The translations under genes were made by a program, and so were the position numbers. From Aquirickettsia sp965229725 (GTDB taxonomy: Bacteria > Pseudomonadota > Alphaproteobacteria > Rickettsiales > Midichloriaceae), in the NCBI GenBank assembly GCA_965229725.1, contig OZ245923.1:744001-808000 (forward strand): DNA of 64,000 nucleotides, given 5' to 3'. Below, in pieces: positions 9,482 through 18,484 of the stretch; within the stretch, counting starts at the first letter, position 1; each line of letters begins with the position of its first letter. A model generated the notes under the pieces. The model was not told the origin of the DNA, did not search any database, and worked only from the letters and a program-made list of their open reading frames with translations.

Positions 9482-11290
9482 CTATTTTCTAGATGCCTTT
9501 TTCCTTTCGTTAGGACATAATATCGATTTACGAATACGGATATTATTAGGAGTAACTTCTATAAGTTCATCATCTTTAATATAGGATAGGGTTTCCTCAA
9601 GTGTAAAGACTCTATATGGAGTTAATTTTATGCTTTCATCTGTTCCAGAAGCTCTCATATTAGTAAGTTGCTTACCTTTAATTGGATTGACCTCTAAATC
9701 ATTATCCCTATTATGCTCACCTATTATCATTCCTTCATAAATTTTAGTTTTTGGTGCGACAAATAAGTCTCCTCTGTCTTCTAAATTCCATAAAGCGTAT
9801 GCAACTGTTTCTCCATTTGAATTTGAAATTAAGGCGCCATTTCTTCTTGATACAATTTCTCCCTTATATTCTTGATAAGAATTAAATATTCTATTGATAG
9901 TGCCTGTTCCTCTTGTATCATTACGAAATTCATTTTGATAGCCGATTAAACCTCTAGATGGAACATGAAAAATTAACCTAGTTTTTGCGCCACTTGATGG
10001 TTTCATTTCTTTTAATTCAGCTTTCCTTAGCGAAAGTTTCTCAATCACTATACCAGTATGCTCTTCATCAACATCAATAACTACTTCTTCTATAGGTTCT
10101 AAAGTATTACCACTTTCATCTTTTTTGAATAGTACTCTTGGTCTTGAAACTGACAGCTCAAAACCTTCTCGGCGCATATTTTCTATCAAAACACCTAATT
10201 GTAATTCACCTCTGCCACCAATCTCAAAATTTTCTCCATTTTCTGAAATTTTTAATGTAATGGTTATATTGCTTTCCACTTCTTTTTCAAGTCTGGCTAA
10301 GATCATCCTTGATGTGACTTTTGATCCCTCAAGGCCAGCTAAGGGTGAATTGTTGACACTTAGTGTAATAGCCATAGTTGGTGGGTCAATAGGGGTAGAT
10401 TGTATAGGTGTGGTAACTGCATTGTTACAGATTGTATCTGCTACAGAGGTTTTCTCTATCCCGGAAATCGCAACTATGTCTCCTGCTTCTGCAATTTCAA
10501 TTGGTATTTTTTCTATTCCTTTAAATCCAAATAGTTTTGTAAGTTTTGTATTTTCAATAACTGCACCATTTAAGTTAATTGATTTAACACTATCTCCAAC
10601 TTTAGCTGATCCTGAATAAACCTTCCCAATTAAAATTCTCCCTACATATGAATCTGCGGTTAATATACTTGCAAGCATTGAAAATGGTGCAGATTTATCA
10701 ACGTTAGGGGTAGAAACGTGAGTCTTTATTTTTGAGAACAGTGGTTTTAAATCTTCGCATTTTTCATTTTTTTCAGATGCCCAACCATCTCTTCCCACAG
10801 CATAGAGTACTGGAAAATCTAACTGTTCCTCTGTTGCATCTAATGAGTAAAATAAATCAAAGACCTCATCTAAAACTTCGTCAATCCTACTATCAGATCT
10901 ATCAACCTTATTGATTACAACAATTGGCTTTAAGCCAATTGCAAGTGCTTTTGACAATACGAATTTTGTTTGTGGCATAGCGCCTTCTGATGCATCTACT
11001 AGCAGTATTGCCCCATCCACCATTGATAGAACTCTTTCTACTTCTCCTCCAAAATCCGCATGACCAGGCGTGTCTATAATATTATACTTTATACCGTCAT
11101 AGTTCATAGACGTACATTTAGCAAGAATGGTTATACCTCGCTCACGCTCAATATCATTGCAGTCCATTATCCTATTATCTACTGCTTGATTATCTCTAAA
11201 GGTGCCACTTTGCTTAAGCATATTATCTATAAGCGTTGTTTTGCCATGATCTACATGAGCTATGATTGCAATGTTGCGAATTTCTGACAT
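9482..11290 (-). CDS. typA: Ribosome-associated GTPase TypA/BipA
   Basis: The 602-residue protein has the family length. Its GTPase domain shows HVDHGKTTLID (G1), RGITILAK (G2), DTPGHADFGGEVER (G3) and NKVDR (G4). EF-G-like domains III and V and the BipA-specific C-terminal domain (LTNMRASGTDESIKLTP) follow. TypA binds the ribosome at the EF-G site and is needed for stress adaptation and 50S assembly in several bacteria. It is a lone minus-strand gene between lpxC and motB. Confidence 0.96.
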   Translation of the reverse strand: MSEIRNIAIIAHVDHGKTTLIDNMLKQSGTFRDNQAVDNRIMDCNDIERERGITILAKCTSMNYDGIKYNIIDTPGHADFGGEVERVLSMVDGAILLVDASEGAMPQTKFVLSKALAIGLKPIVVINKVDRSDSRIDEVLDEVFDLFYSLDATEEQLDFPVLYAVGRDGWASEKNEKCEDLKPLFSKIKTHVSTPNVDKSAPFSMLASILTADSYVGRILIGKVYSGSAKVGDSVKSINLNGAVIENTKLTKLFGFKGIEKIPIEIAEAGDIVAISGIEKTSVADTICNNAVTTPIQSTPIDPPTMAITLSVNNSPLAGLEGSKVTSRMILARLEKEVESNITITLKISENGENFEIGGRGELQLGVLIENMRREGFELSVSRPRVLFKKDESGNTLEPIEEVVIDVDEEHTGIVIEKLSLRKAELKEMKPSSGAKTRLIFHVPSRGLIGYQNEFRNDTRGTGTINRIFNSYQEYKGEIVSRRNGALISNSNGETVAYALWNLEDRGDLFVAPKTKIYEGMIIGEHNRDNDLEVNPIKGKQLTNMRASGTDESIKLTPYRVFTLEETLSYIKDDELIEVTPNNIRIRKSILCPNERKKASRK

Positions 11291-11428
11291 AATATTATAT
11301 AATGTAAACTAAGAGGTATTAATATATAATTAACATAAAATCGTCAAGTAAAAGAGAACATAATTAGATATTATTTTATTTATGTTGAGCTGTTAAATGT
11401 TGTTTGAGATAACAAGATGCAATTGGTG

Positions 11429-12271
11429 CTAATTTTTTGGTGTAGAAACTTTATAATTTTCTATTCCAGAATTTCTTAATAATGTTATTGTAATTCTTCT
11501 GTTGACTGGAGAATATGGATTGTTTTGATCGATTAATTCAGTATCTGCTCGTGCAATCACAGAGTGAATTCTTTCATATGATATATTGTTCATTAAAAAA
11601 TACTTTCTTGCAGAATCAGCTCTATCAAATGATAATTCCCAGTTACCATACTGCGCTAACGCATTTTGGTTGGATTTATCTGTATAGCCGCTTATTTGTA
11701 TAAGATTTGGAGAATATTTAATATATTTTATTATTTTAGTTAGCATATTTTTTGCATAGTCTGTCAATTTGGCGCTACCTATTTCGAATAGAGGTTTGTT
11801 GGCTTGGTCACTTATTGTAATTTCCAATCCACTAACAGTGTTTTTATAAGAAACACTTTTATTTATATCCTGACTCTTTTCTAACATTGAATCAATATCT
11901 GATTCTACTTTTAAAAAGACTTTATTATTCATTTCATCAACATTAATTTTTTCACCATCTTGTTGTATATCAATAACATTACCAACGCGTTCTGCGCCGT
12001 ATTGTATTCCTATTTTACTATTATATTGATAATCATTGTCTTTACTTTTGTTATCTTGTTGTAAAAAACTTAAGGTAGGTACAAAATATTGAGCTATAGT
12101 TTCTAATTTTTTGCTTGGTGAAGCACTTAATAGCCATAGTAATAAAAAGAACGCCATTAATGCCGTAACAAAATCTGCATAAGCCAACTTCCAAGAGCCA
12201 CCATGAAACTGATGTGGAATGCTAGTCCTTTTTCTTCTTATACATAAGTTTTCAGATTTGTTTTTTTTCAT
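11429..12271 (-). CDS. motB: Flagellar motor stator protein MotB
   Basis: The 280-residue protein has the stator signature WKLAYADFVTALMAFFLLLWL with the proton-binding Asp at D33. A linker/plug region follows, then a periplasmic OmpA-like peptidoglycan-binding domain (ISGYTDKSN, SFDRADSARKYF). It anchors the stator to the wall and, with MotA, drives flagellar rotation. Its ATG abuts the motA stop exactly, so the two are co-translated. Presence of a stator in an apparently Rickettsiales-like genome implies a functional or recently lost flagellum. Confidence 0.95.
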   Translation of the reverse strand: MKKNKSENLCIRRKRTSIPHQFHGGSWKLAYADFVTALMAFFLLLWLLSASPSKKLETIAQYFVPTLSFLQQDNKSKDNDYQYNSKIGIQYGAERVGNVIDIQQDGEKINVDEMNNKVFLKVESDIDSMLEKSQDINKSVSYKNTVSGLEITISDQANKPLFEIGSAKLTDYAKNMLTKIIKYIKYSPNLIQISGYTDKSNQNALAQYGNWELSFDRADSARKYFLMNNISYERIHSVIARADTELIDQNNPYSPVNRRITITLLRNSGIENYKVSTPKN

Positions 12272-13138
12272 CTAATTTTTGTTTGAAATTCTATTCTCAA
12301 TTTCTAGCTCTACTTCTTGGAAAGTTGGTTTGTGTGCCTTTGGTATGGCTTGTCTTGCAAACTCAATTGATACTGACGGCGGATATCCCCCAACATGAGC
12401 TATTATTCCAGATTTAATGCATTCAATAAATTTAACTTCATCTTCCTTAAATTTAGATATGAAGTAACCTATTGGATTAACTAAACCATATGCTGTAAAT
12501 GCACCAATAAAGGTACCTACTAATGCTGAAGCTATTTTAGGTCCTAATATACTAGGATCAGAGCCAACTGATGCCATAGCTGTTATTACACCTAGTACAG
12601 CTGCAACAATTCCAAGTGCCGGTAGTGCGTCACCAATTCTAATTAACGATTGTGAAACAGCGTGAACATGATGTTTTCTGCTTTCAATATCATTTTCCAT
12701 CATATTTTCTAACTCCATCTGATTCTCAAATCCAAGAATTACAACCCTAAAGTAATCACAAAAAAACTCCTTTGCATCTTGTTCTTTTATCATGATTGGA
12801 AATGTAGTAAATAAATCGCTTTTTTCGGTGTTATCAACATGATTTTCTAATTCTACCAATCCATTTGAATGTGCAAATTTAAAAAAGTTGAACATAAAAG
12901 CCAGTAATTCAAGATATTCTTCTTTATTATGAGGGGCTTTTTTATTTAGGTTTTTTAATGACCTAAACATCTCTTTGGTAACATTTGATGGATTTGAAAT
13001 AATATAACTTCCAATGGCGGCACCAATGATAATTATCCATTCAGAGGGCTTAAACAATACCTCTATATTACCACCAATAGCTAAATAGCCAATAAAAACC
13101 GAGCCTAGTAAGCAAGCCAACCCTATGAAAAACATCAA
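12272..13138 (-). CDS. motA: Flagellar motor stator protein MotA
   Basis: The 288-residue membrane protein begins with a TM segment (FFIGLACLLGSVFIGYLAIGG) and has the MotA features IRIGDALPALGIVAAVLGVITAM and GTFIGAFTAYGLVNPIGYF, which form the last two membrane helices and ion pathway. The cytoplasmic loop between helices 2 and 3 contacts FliG. It is the first gene of a motA-motB operon and is divergent from the yibQ-like gene at 13267. This length and the two-gene order are typical of alphaproteobacteria. Confidence 0.95.
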   Translation of the reverse strand: MMFFIGLACLLGSVFIGYLAIGGNIEVLFKPSEWIIIIGAAIGSYIISNPSNVTKEMFRSLKNLNKKAPHNKEEYLELLAFMFNFFKFAHSNGLVELENHVDNTEKSDLFTTFPIMIKEQDAKEFFCDYFRVVILGFENQMELENMMENDIESRKHHVHAVSQSLIRIGDALPALGIVAAVLGVITAMASVGSDPSILGPKIASALVGTFIGAFTAYGLVNPIGYFISKFKEDEVKFIECIKSGIIAHVGGYPPSVSIEFARQAIPKAHKPTFQEVELEIENRISNKN

Positions 13139-13266
13139 TGTATACTATCTTTATTATTTATATCTAAGTTAAATTAATTTATCTCTAAATCAAGTAATTT
13201 ATTTTTATAAATGCAAAATTAATGTATTGTTTGGTAACAGATAATAAGAAACATTAGATTTATATA

Positions 13267-14181
13267 ATGAAAAAGTTCTCTAGACTAAAAAGATCGTCGT
13301 ACAGTATTTTTACAGTATTTATATTTTTATTAATATTTTCAATATTCTTAGGATTTACATTTTATTTTATTAATTCAATTTTTAATAAAAAAAATGAAAA
13401 CGATATTGTTTTAAATATTAAAAATAAAAACAGAGGTTTTGAAAGTGAAAATATTGCTAAAAAAATGGCTGATAGATTTACTATAAAGAATGCTCCTGAT
13501 ATATCTATCTTAGTTACAGGCCTTGGTTTGGATAAGGAAGTTACTAATAGTGCCTTAAATAAATTGCCTGATTCTATTTCTCTTGGTTTTCTTGCATATT
13601 CAAATAATTTGGAATATGCAGATATTACTAATAGGGATTTATTAATGAATATTCCAATGGAAACATATGATTATTTCTTTAAAGATAATGGACCGTATTC
13701 GCTGATTTGCAAACTTGGTGAAGCTAATAATTCAGAAAGATTAAACTATATAATGTCTAAATCTTTAAATTTTAACGGCTACTACACTGGAGCTTATGAA
13801 TCATTTACTGATGACATTAAGGATTTAGATTTTCTACTTAAAAAAATAAATGAAACTAGGAAATATGTTTTATACAATGACCCTAAGGAAATAAAATCCT
13901 ATAAAGATGTCGCAATAAAGCTTGGTATGAAAGATAAAATATTGAAAGTGGATATTATAATAAACAAAAGCATGTCTGAGACTAAATTAGAAAAAAGATT
14001 AAATGATTTGAAGTTGATTGCAAAAGCAAAAGGACATGCAATAGCTATGATCAATGCTAATATTTATAATATTGATATTTTAGAAAAATGGATTAAAAAT
14101 ATTGCCAAAAGCCTAGAGTATAATATAGTCTCAGTTAGTGAGTTAAGGGAGAAAATTAATAAAAAAGAGATGAGTGAATAG
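13267..14181 (+). CDS. Divergent polysaccharide deacetylase family protein (YibQ-like)
   Basis: The 304-residue protein has one N-terminal membrane anchor (about residues 14-38) and then a periplasmic domain. It shows the order of the YibQ/divergent polysaccharide deacetylase family: ILVTGLGLDKEV, LPDSISLGFLAYS, LLMNIPMETYDYFFKDNGPYSL and a late AIAMINANIYNIDILEKW. The family is related to carbohydrate esterases, but its substrate is not established. It is followed 33 bp later by lnt on the same strand, so an envelope-related operon is likely. Confidence 0.8.
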   Translation: MKKFSRLKRSSYSIFTVFIFLLIFSIFLGFTFYFINSIFNKKNENDIVLNIKNKNRGFESENIAKKMADRFTIKNAPDISILVTGLGLDKEVTNSALNKLPDSISLGFLAYSNNLEYADITNRDLLMNIPMETYDYFFKDNGPYSLICKLGEANNSERLNYIMSKSLNFNGYYTGAYESFTDDIKDLDFLLKKINETRKYVLYNDPKEIKSYKDVAIKLGMKDKILKVDIIINKSMSETKLEKRLNDLKLIAKAKGHAIAMINANIYNIDILEKWIKNIAKSLEYNIVSVSELREKINKKEMSE

Positions 14182-14214
14182 GAGATAGTAATGTTTAATT
14201 TAATGGTTGTTTAA

Positions 14215-15747
14215 ATGAATAAAAATTGTTTTTATATCTTAATATCTTTGCTTCTTGGTCTATCACTAACGTTTAGCTTTTATCCAATTTCTGTTTTTCC
14301 ATTTGTCATTTCACTGGGTATTTTTGCGATAATTTTAAAACAAAATACTGAAAATTTAAAACTCTTTTTTCATGGTCTATTATTTGGATACGGCTTTTTT
14401 GTAATCCAAACTTATTGGATTCCTTTTTCAATATATAAGGCTAATATTGGCATGGAAGGGGCTGTACCATTTTTATCCATAATTACCCCGATACCCTTTG
14501 CAATTTTTATTGGTATATTGGCAATATTAACTAAATATGTCAGACATAATAATGTTGTATATTCTATAAATTTTGCATTTTTATGGGTAATTTTTGAATA
14601 TATCAGAAGTAATATGTTCTTCCCGTTTTCTTGGGGACTGCTTGGTTATTCATCGATATCAATGCCTTGGTTTAATAATATTTTAGCTTATGTTGGATCA
14701 TACGGGGCAAGTTTTTTTATTGCACTTTTTTCATTAAGTTTATTTACTAAAAATAAAATATTCATTGCATCAAATATAATTATGTTTTTATTTATATCTG
14801 TAATTGGAGAAATGAGAAAAGAAAAAAAGAATATAGAATTAGATAGCCATTCTTCAATTAATATTAGGCTGGTTCAACCTAATATACAACAACCTCATTA
14901 TGGTGATAATAGAGAGCAGGCCTATATATTTGATACATTATCTAAGCTTACATTTTTACCAGGTTTTAAGAGTAGGCAATATATTTTTTGGCCGGAAGCT
15001 TCTTTTCCTTACCCTATTTTTGAAAATTCAAATTGGGTGAATGTTTTAAAGAATTTTGTACCAATAAATAAAAATGGTAACTCTGCATTGATATTTGGCG
15101 CAGATAGAATAGAAGAAGATAATGAAAAACTACTAAGCTTTAACTCACTGATTGCTCTTAATCATACAGGTGAAAGGCTGGGGTATTACGATAAAAGAAT
15201 TTTGGTCCCATTTGGAGAGTATATGCCATATAGAAATAACAATAAATTTGTTCATAAAATTGCTCATTCAATAGGTTCTGAGGATATTTCAAAAGGAATA
15301 AGTCAAAATGTCATAACGCTAGAGGATGGCATTAGTTTTTTACCTTTAATTTGTTCAGAATCTGCACTTGATAAAAATCAGCTTTTATTATCAGCTTATG
15401 ATAAATATAAATTTATACTAAATGTTTCAAATGATTCGTGGTTTGAAAATACCTTTGGTCCATATCAACATTTTATGATTTCGAAAATTAAAGCAATTGA
15501 ATATGGATTGCCTGTTATTAGGGTAGCCAACACGGGTGTGTCTGCCATAATTGATGTTTATGGAGATGTGATTAAAACAACTACGATAAATACTGAGGCA
15601 GTTATAGATGGAGTAATACCACCAAAATTAAAAAATCCTACTGTTTATTATAGGATACATGAATACATTATACCTACCATTTTTACATTATATGCGATAT
15701 TCTTAGCATTGATTTTTATTTTTAAAAAATCTCTCCGCAATGAGTGA
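14215..15747 (+). CDS. lnt: Apolipoprotein N-acyltransferase
   Basis: The 510-residue protein has six or more N-terminal membrane helices followed by a nitrilase-fold domain. The catalytic triad can be placed at E261 (WPEASFPYP), K327 (YDKRILVPFGEYMP) and C380 (LICSES), and a final TM segment ends the protein. Lnt adds the third acyl chain to lipoproteins at the periplasmic face of the inner membrane. It overlaps the start of hemW by 8 bp, so the two are translationally coupled. Confidence 0.95.
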   Translation: MNKNCFYILISLLLGLSLTFSFYPISVFPFVISLGIFAIILKQNTENLKLFFHGLLFGYGFFVIQTYWIPFSIYKANIGMEGAVPFLSIITPIPFAIFIGILAILTKYVRHNNVVYSINFAFLWVIFEYIRSNMFFPFSWGLLGYSSISMPWFNNILAYVGSYGASFFIALFSLSLFTKNKIFIASNIIMFLFISVIGEMRKEKKNIELDSHSSINIRLVQPNIQQPHYGDNREQAYIFDTLSKLTFLPGFKSRQYIFWPEASFPYPIFENSNWVNVLKNFVPINKNGNSALIFGADRIEEDNEKLLSFNSLIALNHTGERLGYYDKRILVPFGEYMPYRNNNKFVHKIAHSIGSEDISKGISQNVITLEDGISFLPLICSESALDKNQLLLSAYDKYKFILNVSNDSWFENTFGPYQHFMISKIKAIEYGLPVIRVANTGVSAIIDVYGDVIKTTTINTEAVIDGVIPPKLKNPTVYYRIHEYIIPTIFTLYAIFLALIFIFKKSLRNE

Positions 15748-16867
15748 TCAATCTGATGAATTAGCAATTTATATTCATTGGCCATTTTGTAAAACTAAAT
15801 GTCCATATTGTGATTTTAATAGTCATGAAAATTTTACCATTAAACACGATAGCTGGAAAAAAGCATATCTACATGAAATTGAACAAAATAGAGATTTAAT
15901 TAGGGGTAAAAAAATTAAATCAATATTTTTTGGAGGAGGGACTCCCTCTCTAATGGCGTCTGATACAATTCATTCCATTTTAAATAAAATTTGTAACCTT
16001 TGCAATTTTTCTAATGATATCGAGATTACACTTGAAGCAAATCCAAATTCAATTGAAAGAGAGCATTTTAAAGATTTTAAATCTGCTGGGATAAATAGGG
16101 TTTCAGTAGGTATTCAAAGCCTTAATAATAGCAACTTAAAATTTTTAGGTCGGTCTCATTCTTCTTATGACGCTCTAAAAGCTATTGAATATGCTAGGGA
16201 AGTTTTTGATAATTATTCGTTTGATTTAATGTATTGTCTTCCGAACCAAATGATTAATGAATGGGAGAATGAGCTTAATGAAGCAATAAAATACATAGAT
16301 TACCATATATCTTGTTATCAATTAACGATAGAAAAAGGCACCCAGTTTTTTAACGCTTCTAGATCAAAAGAATTTCAAATGCCTGATGAGGAAATTTCGA
16401 TTAAAATGTATGAGGCAACATATAATATTTTGAAATCACATGGGATCAATCAATATGAAATATCTAATTATTCAAAGCCTGGGTATGAATGCAAGCATAA
16501 TTTAGCTTATTGGAAATTAGATAGTTATATAGGTATTGGGCCTGGAGCGCATGGTAGATATGCCTTAGATCAAAAAATTTATTACACTGTAAATTACTAT
16601 GATCCAAAAAAGTGGTTTGGGTATACAGATAAATTCCAATCTCCAATACAATCCAGGAAAGAGATCACTCAAAAACAACAGATAATTGATAGTTTAACAA
16701 TGGGGTTAAGATTGAATCAAGGAATGCATGAATCAAATATCCCAAATTTAACATCTATGAGTGATTTAATCGAAGGGGGATTCTTAATTAAAAGCAAAAA
16801 TGATCATGTAAAATCGACATTAAAGGGTAGATTGGTATTAAATACACTAATAGAAAAGCTTTTGTAG
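15740..16867 (+). CDS. hemW: Radical SAM protein HemW (haem chaperone, HemN-like)
   Basis: The 375-residue protein carries C17-x3-C21-x2-C24-D-F26 (FCKTKCPYCDF), the CxxxCxxCxF form of HemW rather than the CxC form of the true coproporphyrinogen oxidase HemN. SIFFGGGTPSLM, EANPNSIE and RVSVGIQSLN follow in the expected order. HemW is thought to deliver haem to membrane proteins. It shares a transcript with lnt. Other haem-related genes here are hemH and ccoI. Confidence 0.92.
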   Translation: MSDQSDELAIYIHWPFCKTKCPYCDFNSHENFTIKHDSWKKAYLHEIEQNRDLIRGKKIKSIFFGGGTPSLMASDTIHSILNKICNLCNFSNDIEITLEANPNSIEREHFKDFKSAGINRVSVGIQSLNNSNLKFLGRSHSSYDALKAIEYAREVFDNYSFDLMYCLPNQMINEWENELNEAIKYIDYHISCYQLTIEKGTQFFNASRSKEFQMPDEEISIKMYEATYNILKSHGINQYEISNYSKPGYECKHNLAYWKLDSYIGIGPGAHGRYALDQKIYYTVNYYDPKKWFGYTDKFQSPIQSRKEITQKQQIIDSLTMGLRLNQGMHESNIPNLTSMSDLIEGGFLIKSKNDHVKSTLKGRLVLNTLIEKLL

Positions 16868-17000
16868 TAACTTACAATGCTAATTTTAATGTTTGAGATT
16901 CATAGTGAAGAGTATGTGTGTAAATAAAGATGAATATATCTGAGGCTAAATAAAAATATGTTGTAAATATCAATAAATTTTATTGCTAATGTATTATTGA

Positions 17001-17117
17001 TATAGAGTTATAGCTGGATATCTATAAATTTGGTACAATTTTGTTTATCTCTTATGTGGTTTTTTCACACTTCGCTCCTCACGCAATGTATAGAAATTAA
17101 AGCTATTTCGCCATAGT
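17001..17117 (+). repeat. Dispersed ~117-bp repeat, copy A
   Basis: The block from TATAGCTGGATATCTATAAA to GCTATTTCGCCATAGT recurs in reverse orientation at 48795-48910, with shared cores such as CACACTTCGCTCCTCACG and ATTAAAGCTATTTCGCCATA. Both copies sit in gene-free DNA upstream of an unrelated gene. No open frame or long internal palindrome is seen. Confidence 0.75.
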
Positions 17118-17208
17118 AATTGATTCAAAAAAGAGAAATATTAGGGCATTGTTTATATGGTTTTTATAAAAAAAATTGATTAATTTTAACTAATTGATTA
17201 AAATGCTA

Positions 17209-17221
17209 ATTAGTGTTGACT
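17209..17221 (+). promoter_or_regulatory. Candidate promoter/operator motif shared with position 4481
   Basis: ATTAGTGTTGACT lies 37 bp before ATG 17246 and differs at one base from the block upstream of the orphan gene at 4525. TTGATT upstream could serve as a -35 box, but the spacing is not ideal. Confidence 0.3.
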
Positions 17222-17245
17222 GATACTAATTAATGAGGTTCAAAA

Positions 17246-18484
17246 ATGTTGCAACCAGTAAAAGATATAAGTACAGCTTTAGTTAATATTGCTGTTAAAG
17301 TATATGGATCAATATATGATTATGATAGAGATGTAGAGGATAAAAAGGGAGTAAAACATAAGGATAAAGATGAAGAAGATGCAAAGAAAGGGTTTTGGAA
17401 TAAGACAAAAGCATTTTTATGGAATACGTTAGATTTCTTTTTTGGTCCATCTACCCTAAAAATTATTACTTTCCTTTCCATTGCTATGTTAGCTTTCAGT
17501 CCATTTGGTCCTATAGCAATAGCTATATCAGCTAGTATTTCAGTTTTGTGCTTGGGGCTGGGAGTGGTTGTAGATGGTAAAAATTTGAAAGATTTAAGAG
17601 TTCAGCAAAAGGAAGCCAAAAGTGTAGAGAGTATTATGGAGCTACAAATGGAAAAGCTAGAAATTTTAGATAAATCTCCTGAGTTAAAGAAAATTTTAGA
17701 TGATGTGCTTCAAAAAGGTGAAAAACTAAATGGGAAAGATCAAACTGTAAGAATAAAAAATGTTTTGCAACATTTTCCAGAAGCTCTAATACCTCTAATT
17801 GGGAATATTATGACTGGTAATATGATATCAATAAGTGCTGGAGCATTTTGTGTAATGGTGGGTGGAATATCAGCTGTCAATGAACAACAGTCATTTAGTA
17901 AGCAAAGAGAAGAGATGCATGAAATAGTTCAAGCTTATAAAATCTTGCTTAAAGGTGCAGGGATAGATATAGATTATCCACGAGGAGGAGGATTAGAGTT
18001 TTTAAAGGGTTTGATAGTTAATACTGAAAATGAGATAACTGCTATAAAAAATATACAAGAGAAAATTGAAAAAGGTGAGCTTACCCTTGAGGATCCAGCA
18101 AAAATAAAGCTGCAATTTGCTAGTGAATTAGAAAGTGTTAAGGATATTCCAAGAACTGAGCCAAGTAAAGCTGATGGCTTAGAAGTTAAGGGATTGAATT
18201 ATTATGTTAAGAAAGCATTTACGGGCAGTTTTTTCTACGATCAAAGTAGAGAAATTTTTGCTCCGCTTGCTCATTATAATGCTGATAATCATAAGAAACT
18301 TGAAGAATTTTATAAGGATAGGCAATTGCAGGAGACAATTGCATTGGAAAAAGATAAGGATATAGGTGTGGAAGTTAGCGTTAAAGGTAAGCAGTTTGCT
18401 TCTAAATTGGCTACAGGAAGGGAGGAGTCTCATGTACAAAGATTAAAAGGAGTGAGTGTTGATTCTGTATCACGCTCTCCTTAA
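17246..18484 (+). CDS. Hypothetical membrane-associated protein
   Basis: I do not recognise this 412-residue protein. The first 65 residues are soluble and very charged. Two hydrophobic hairpins follow, at about residues 72-115 (IITFLSIAMLAFSPFGPIAIAI...) and 173-205 (LIPLIGNIMTGNMISISAGAF), both rich in Gly and small residues. The rest is charged and probably helical. There is no signal peptide. Soluble ends with internal hydrophobic hairpins are common in inclusion-membrane or effector proteins of intracellular bacteria, but this is only an analogy. The gene is convergent with pccA and the two stop codons overlap at TTAA. An upstream 13-bp motif is shared with the gene at 4525. Confidence 0.7.
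   Translation: MLQPVKDISTALVNIAVKVYGSIYDYDRDVEDKKGVKHKDKDEEDAKKGFWNKTKAFLWNTLDFFFGPSTLKIITFLSIAMLAFSPFGPIAIAISASISVLCLGLGVVVDGKNLKDLRVQQKEAKSVESIMELQMEKLEILDKSPELKKILDDVLQKGEKLNGKDQTVRIKNVLQHFPEALIPLIGNIMTGNMISISAGAFCVMVGGISAVNEQQSFSKQREEMHEIVQAYKILLKGAGIDIDYPRGGGLEFLKGLIVNTENEITAIKNIQEKIEKGELTLEDPAKIKLQFASELESVKDIPRTEPSKADGLEVKGLNYYVKKAFTGSFFYDQSREIFAPLAHYNADNHKKLEEFYKDRQLQETIALEKDKDIGVEVSVKGKQFASKLATGREESHVQRLKGVSVDSVSRSP

Larger units (their letters stand above)
16868..17245. other. Gene-free region holding a dispersed repeat
   Basis: This 378-bp gap has no credible gene. Its middle (about 17001-17117) is one copy of a dispersed repeat whose second, inverted copy is at 48795-48910. The end contains the 13-bp motif near 17209 and the start region of the next gene. 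Confidence 0.5.

Noticed and set aside
10125..10619. 164-codon plus-strand frame antisense to typA
   Set aside because: Shadow frame inside a well-conserved gene, with no motif.
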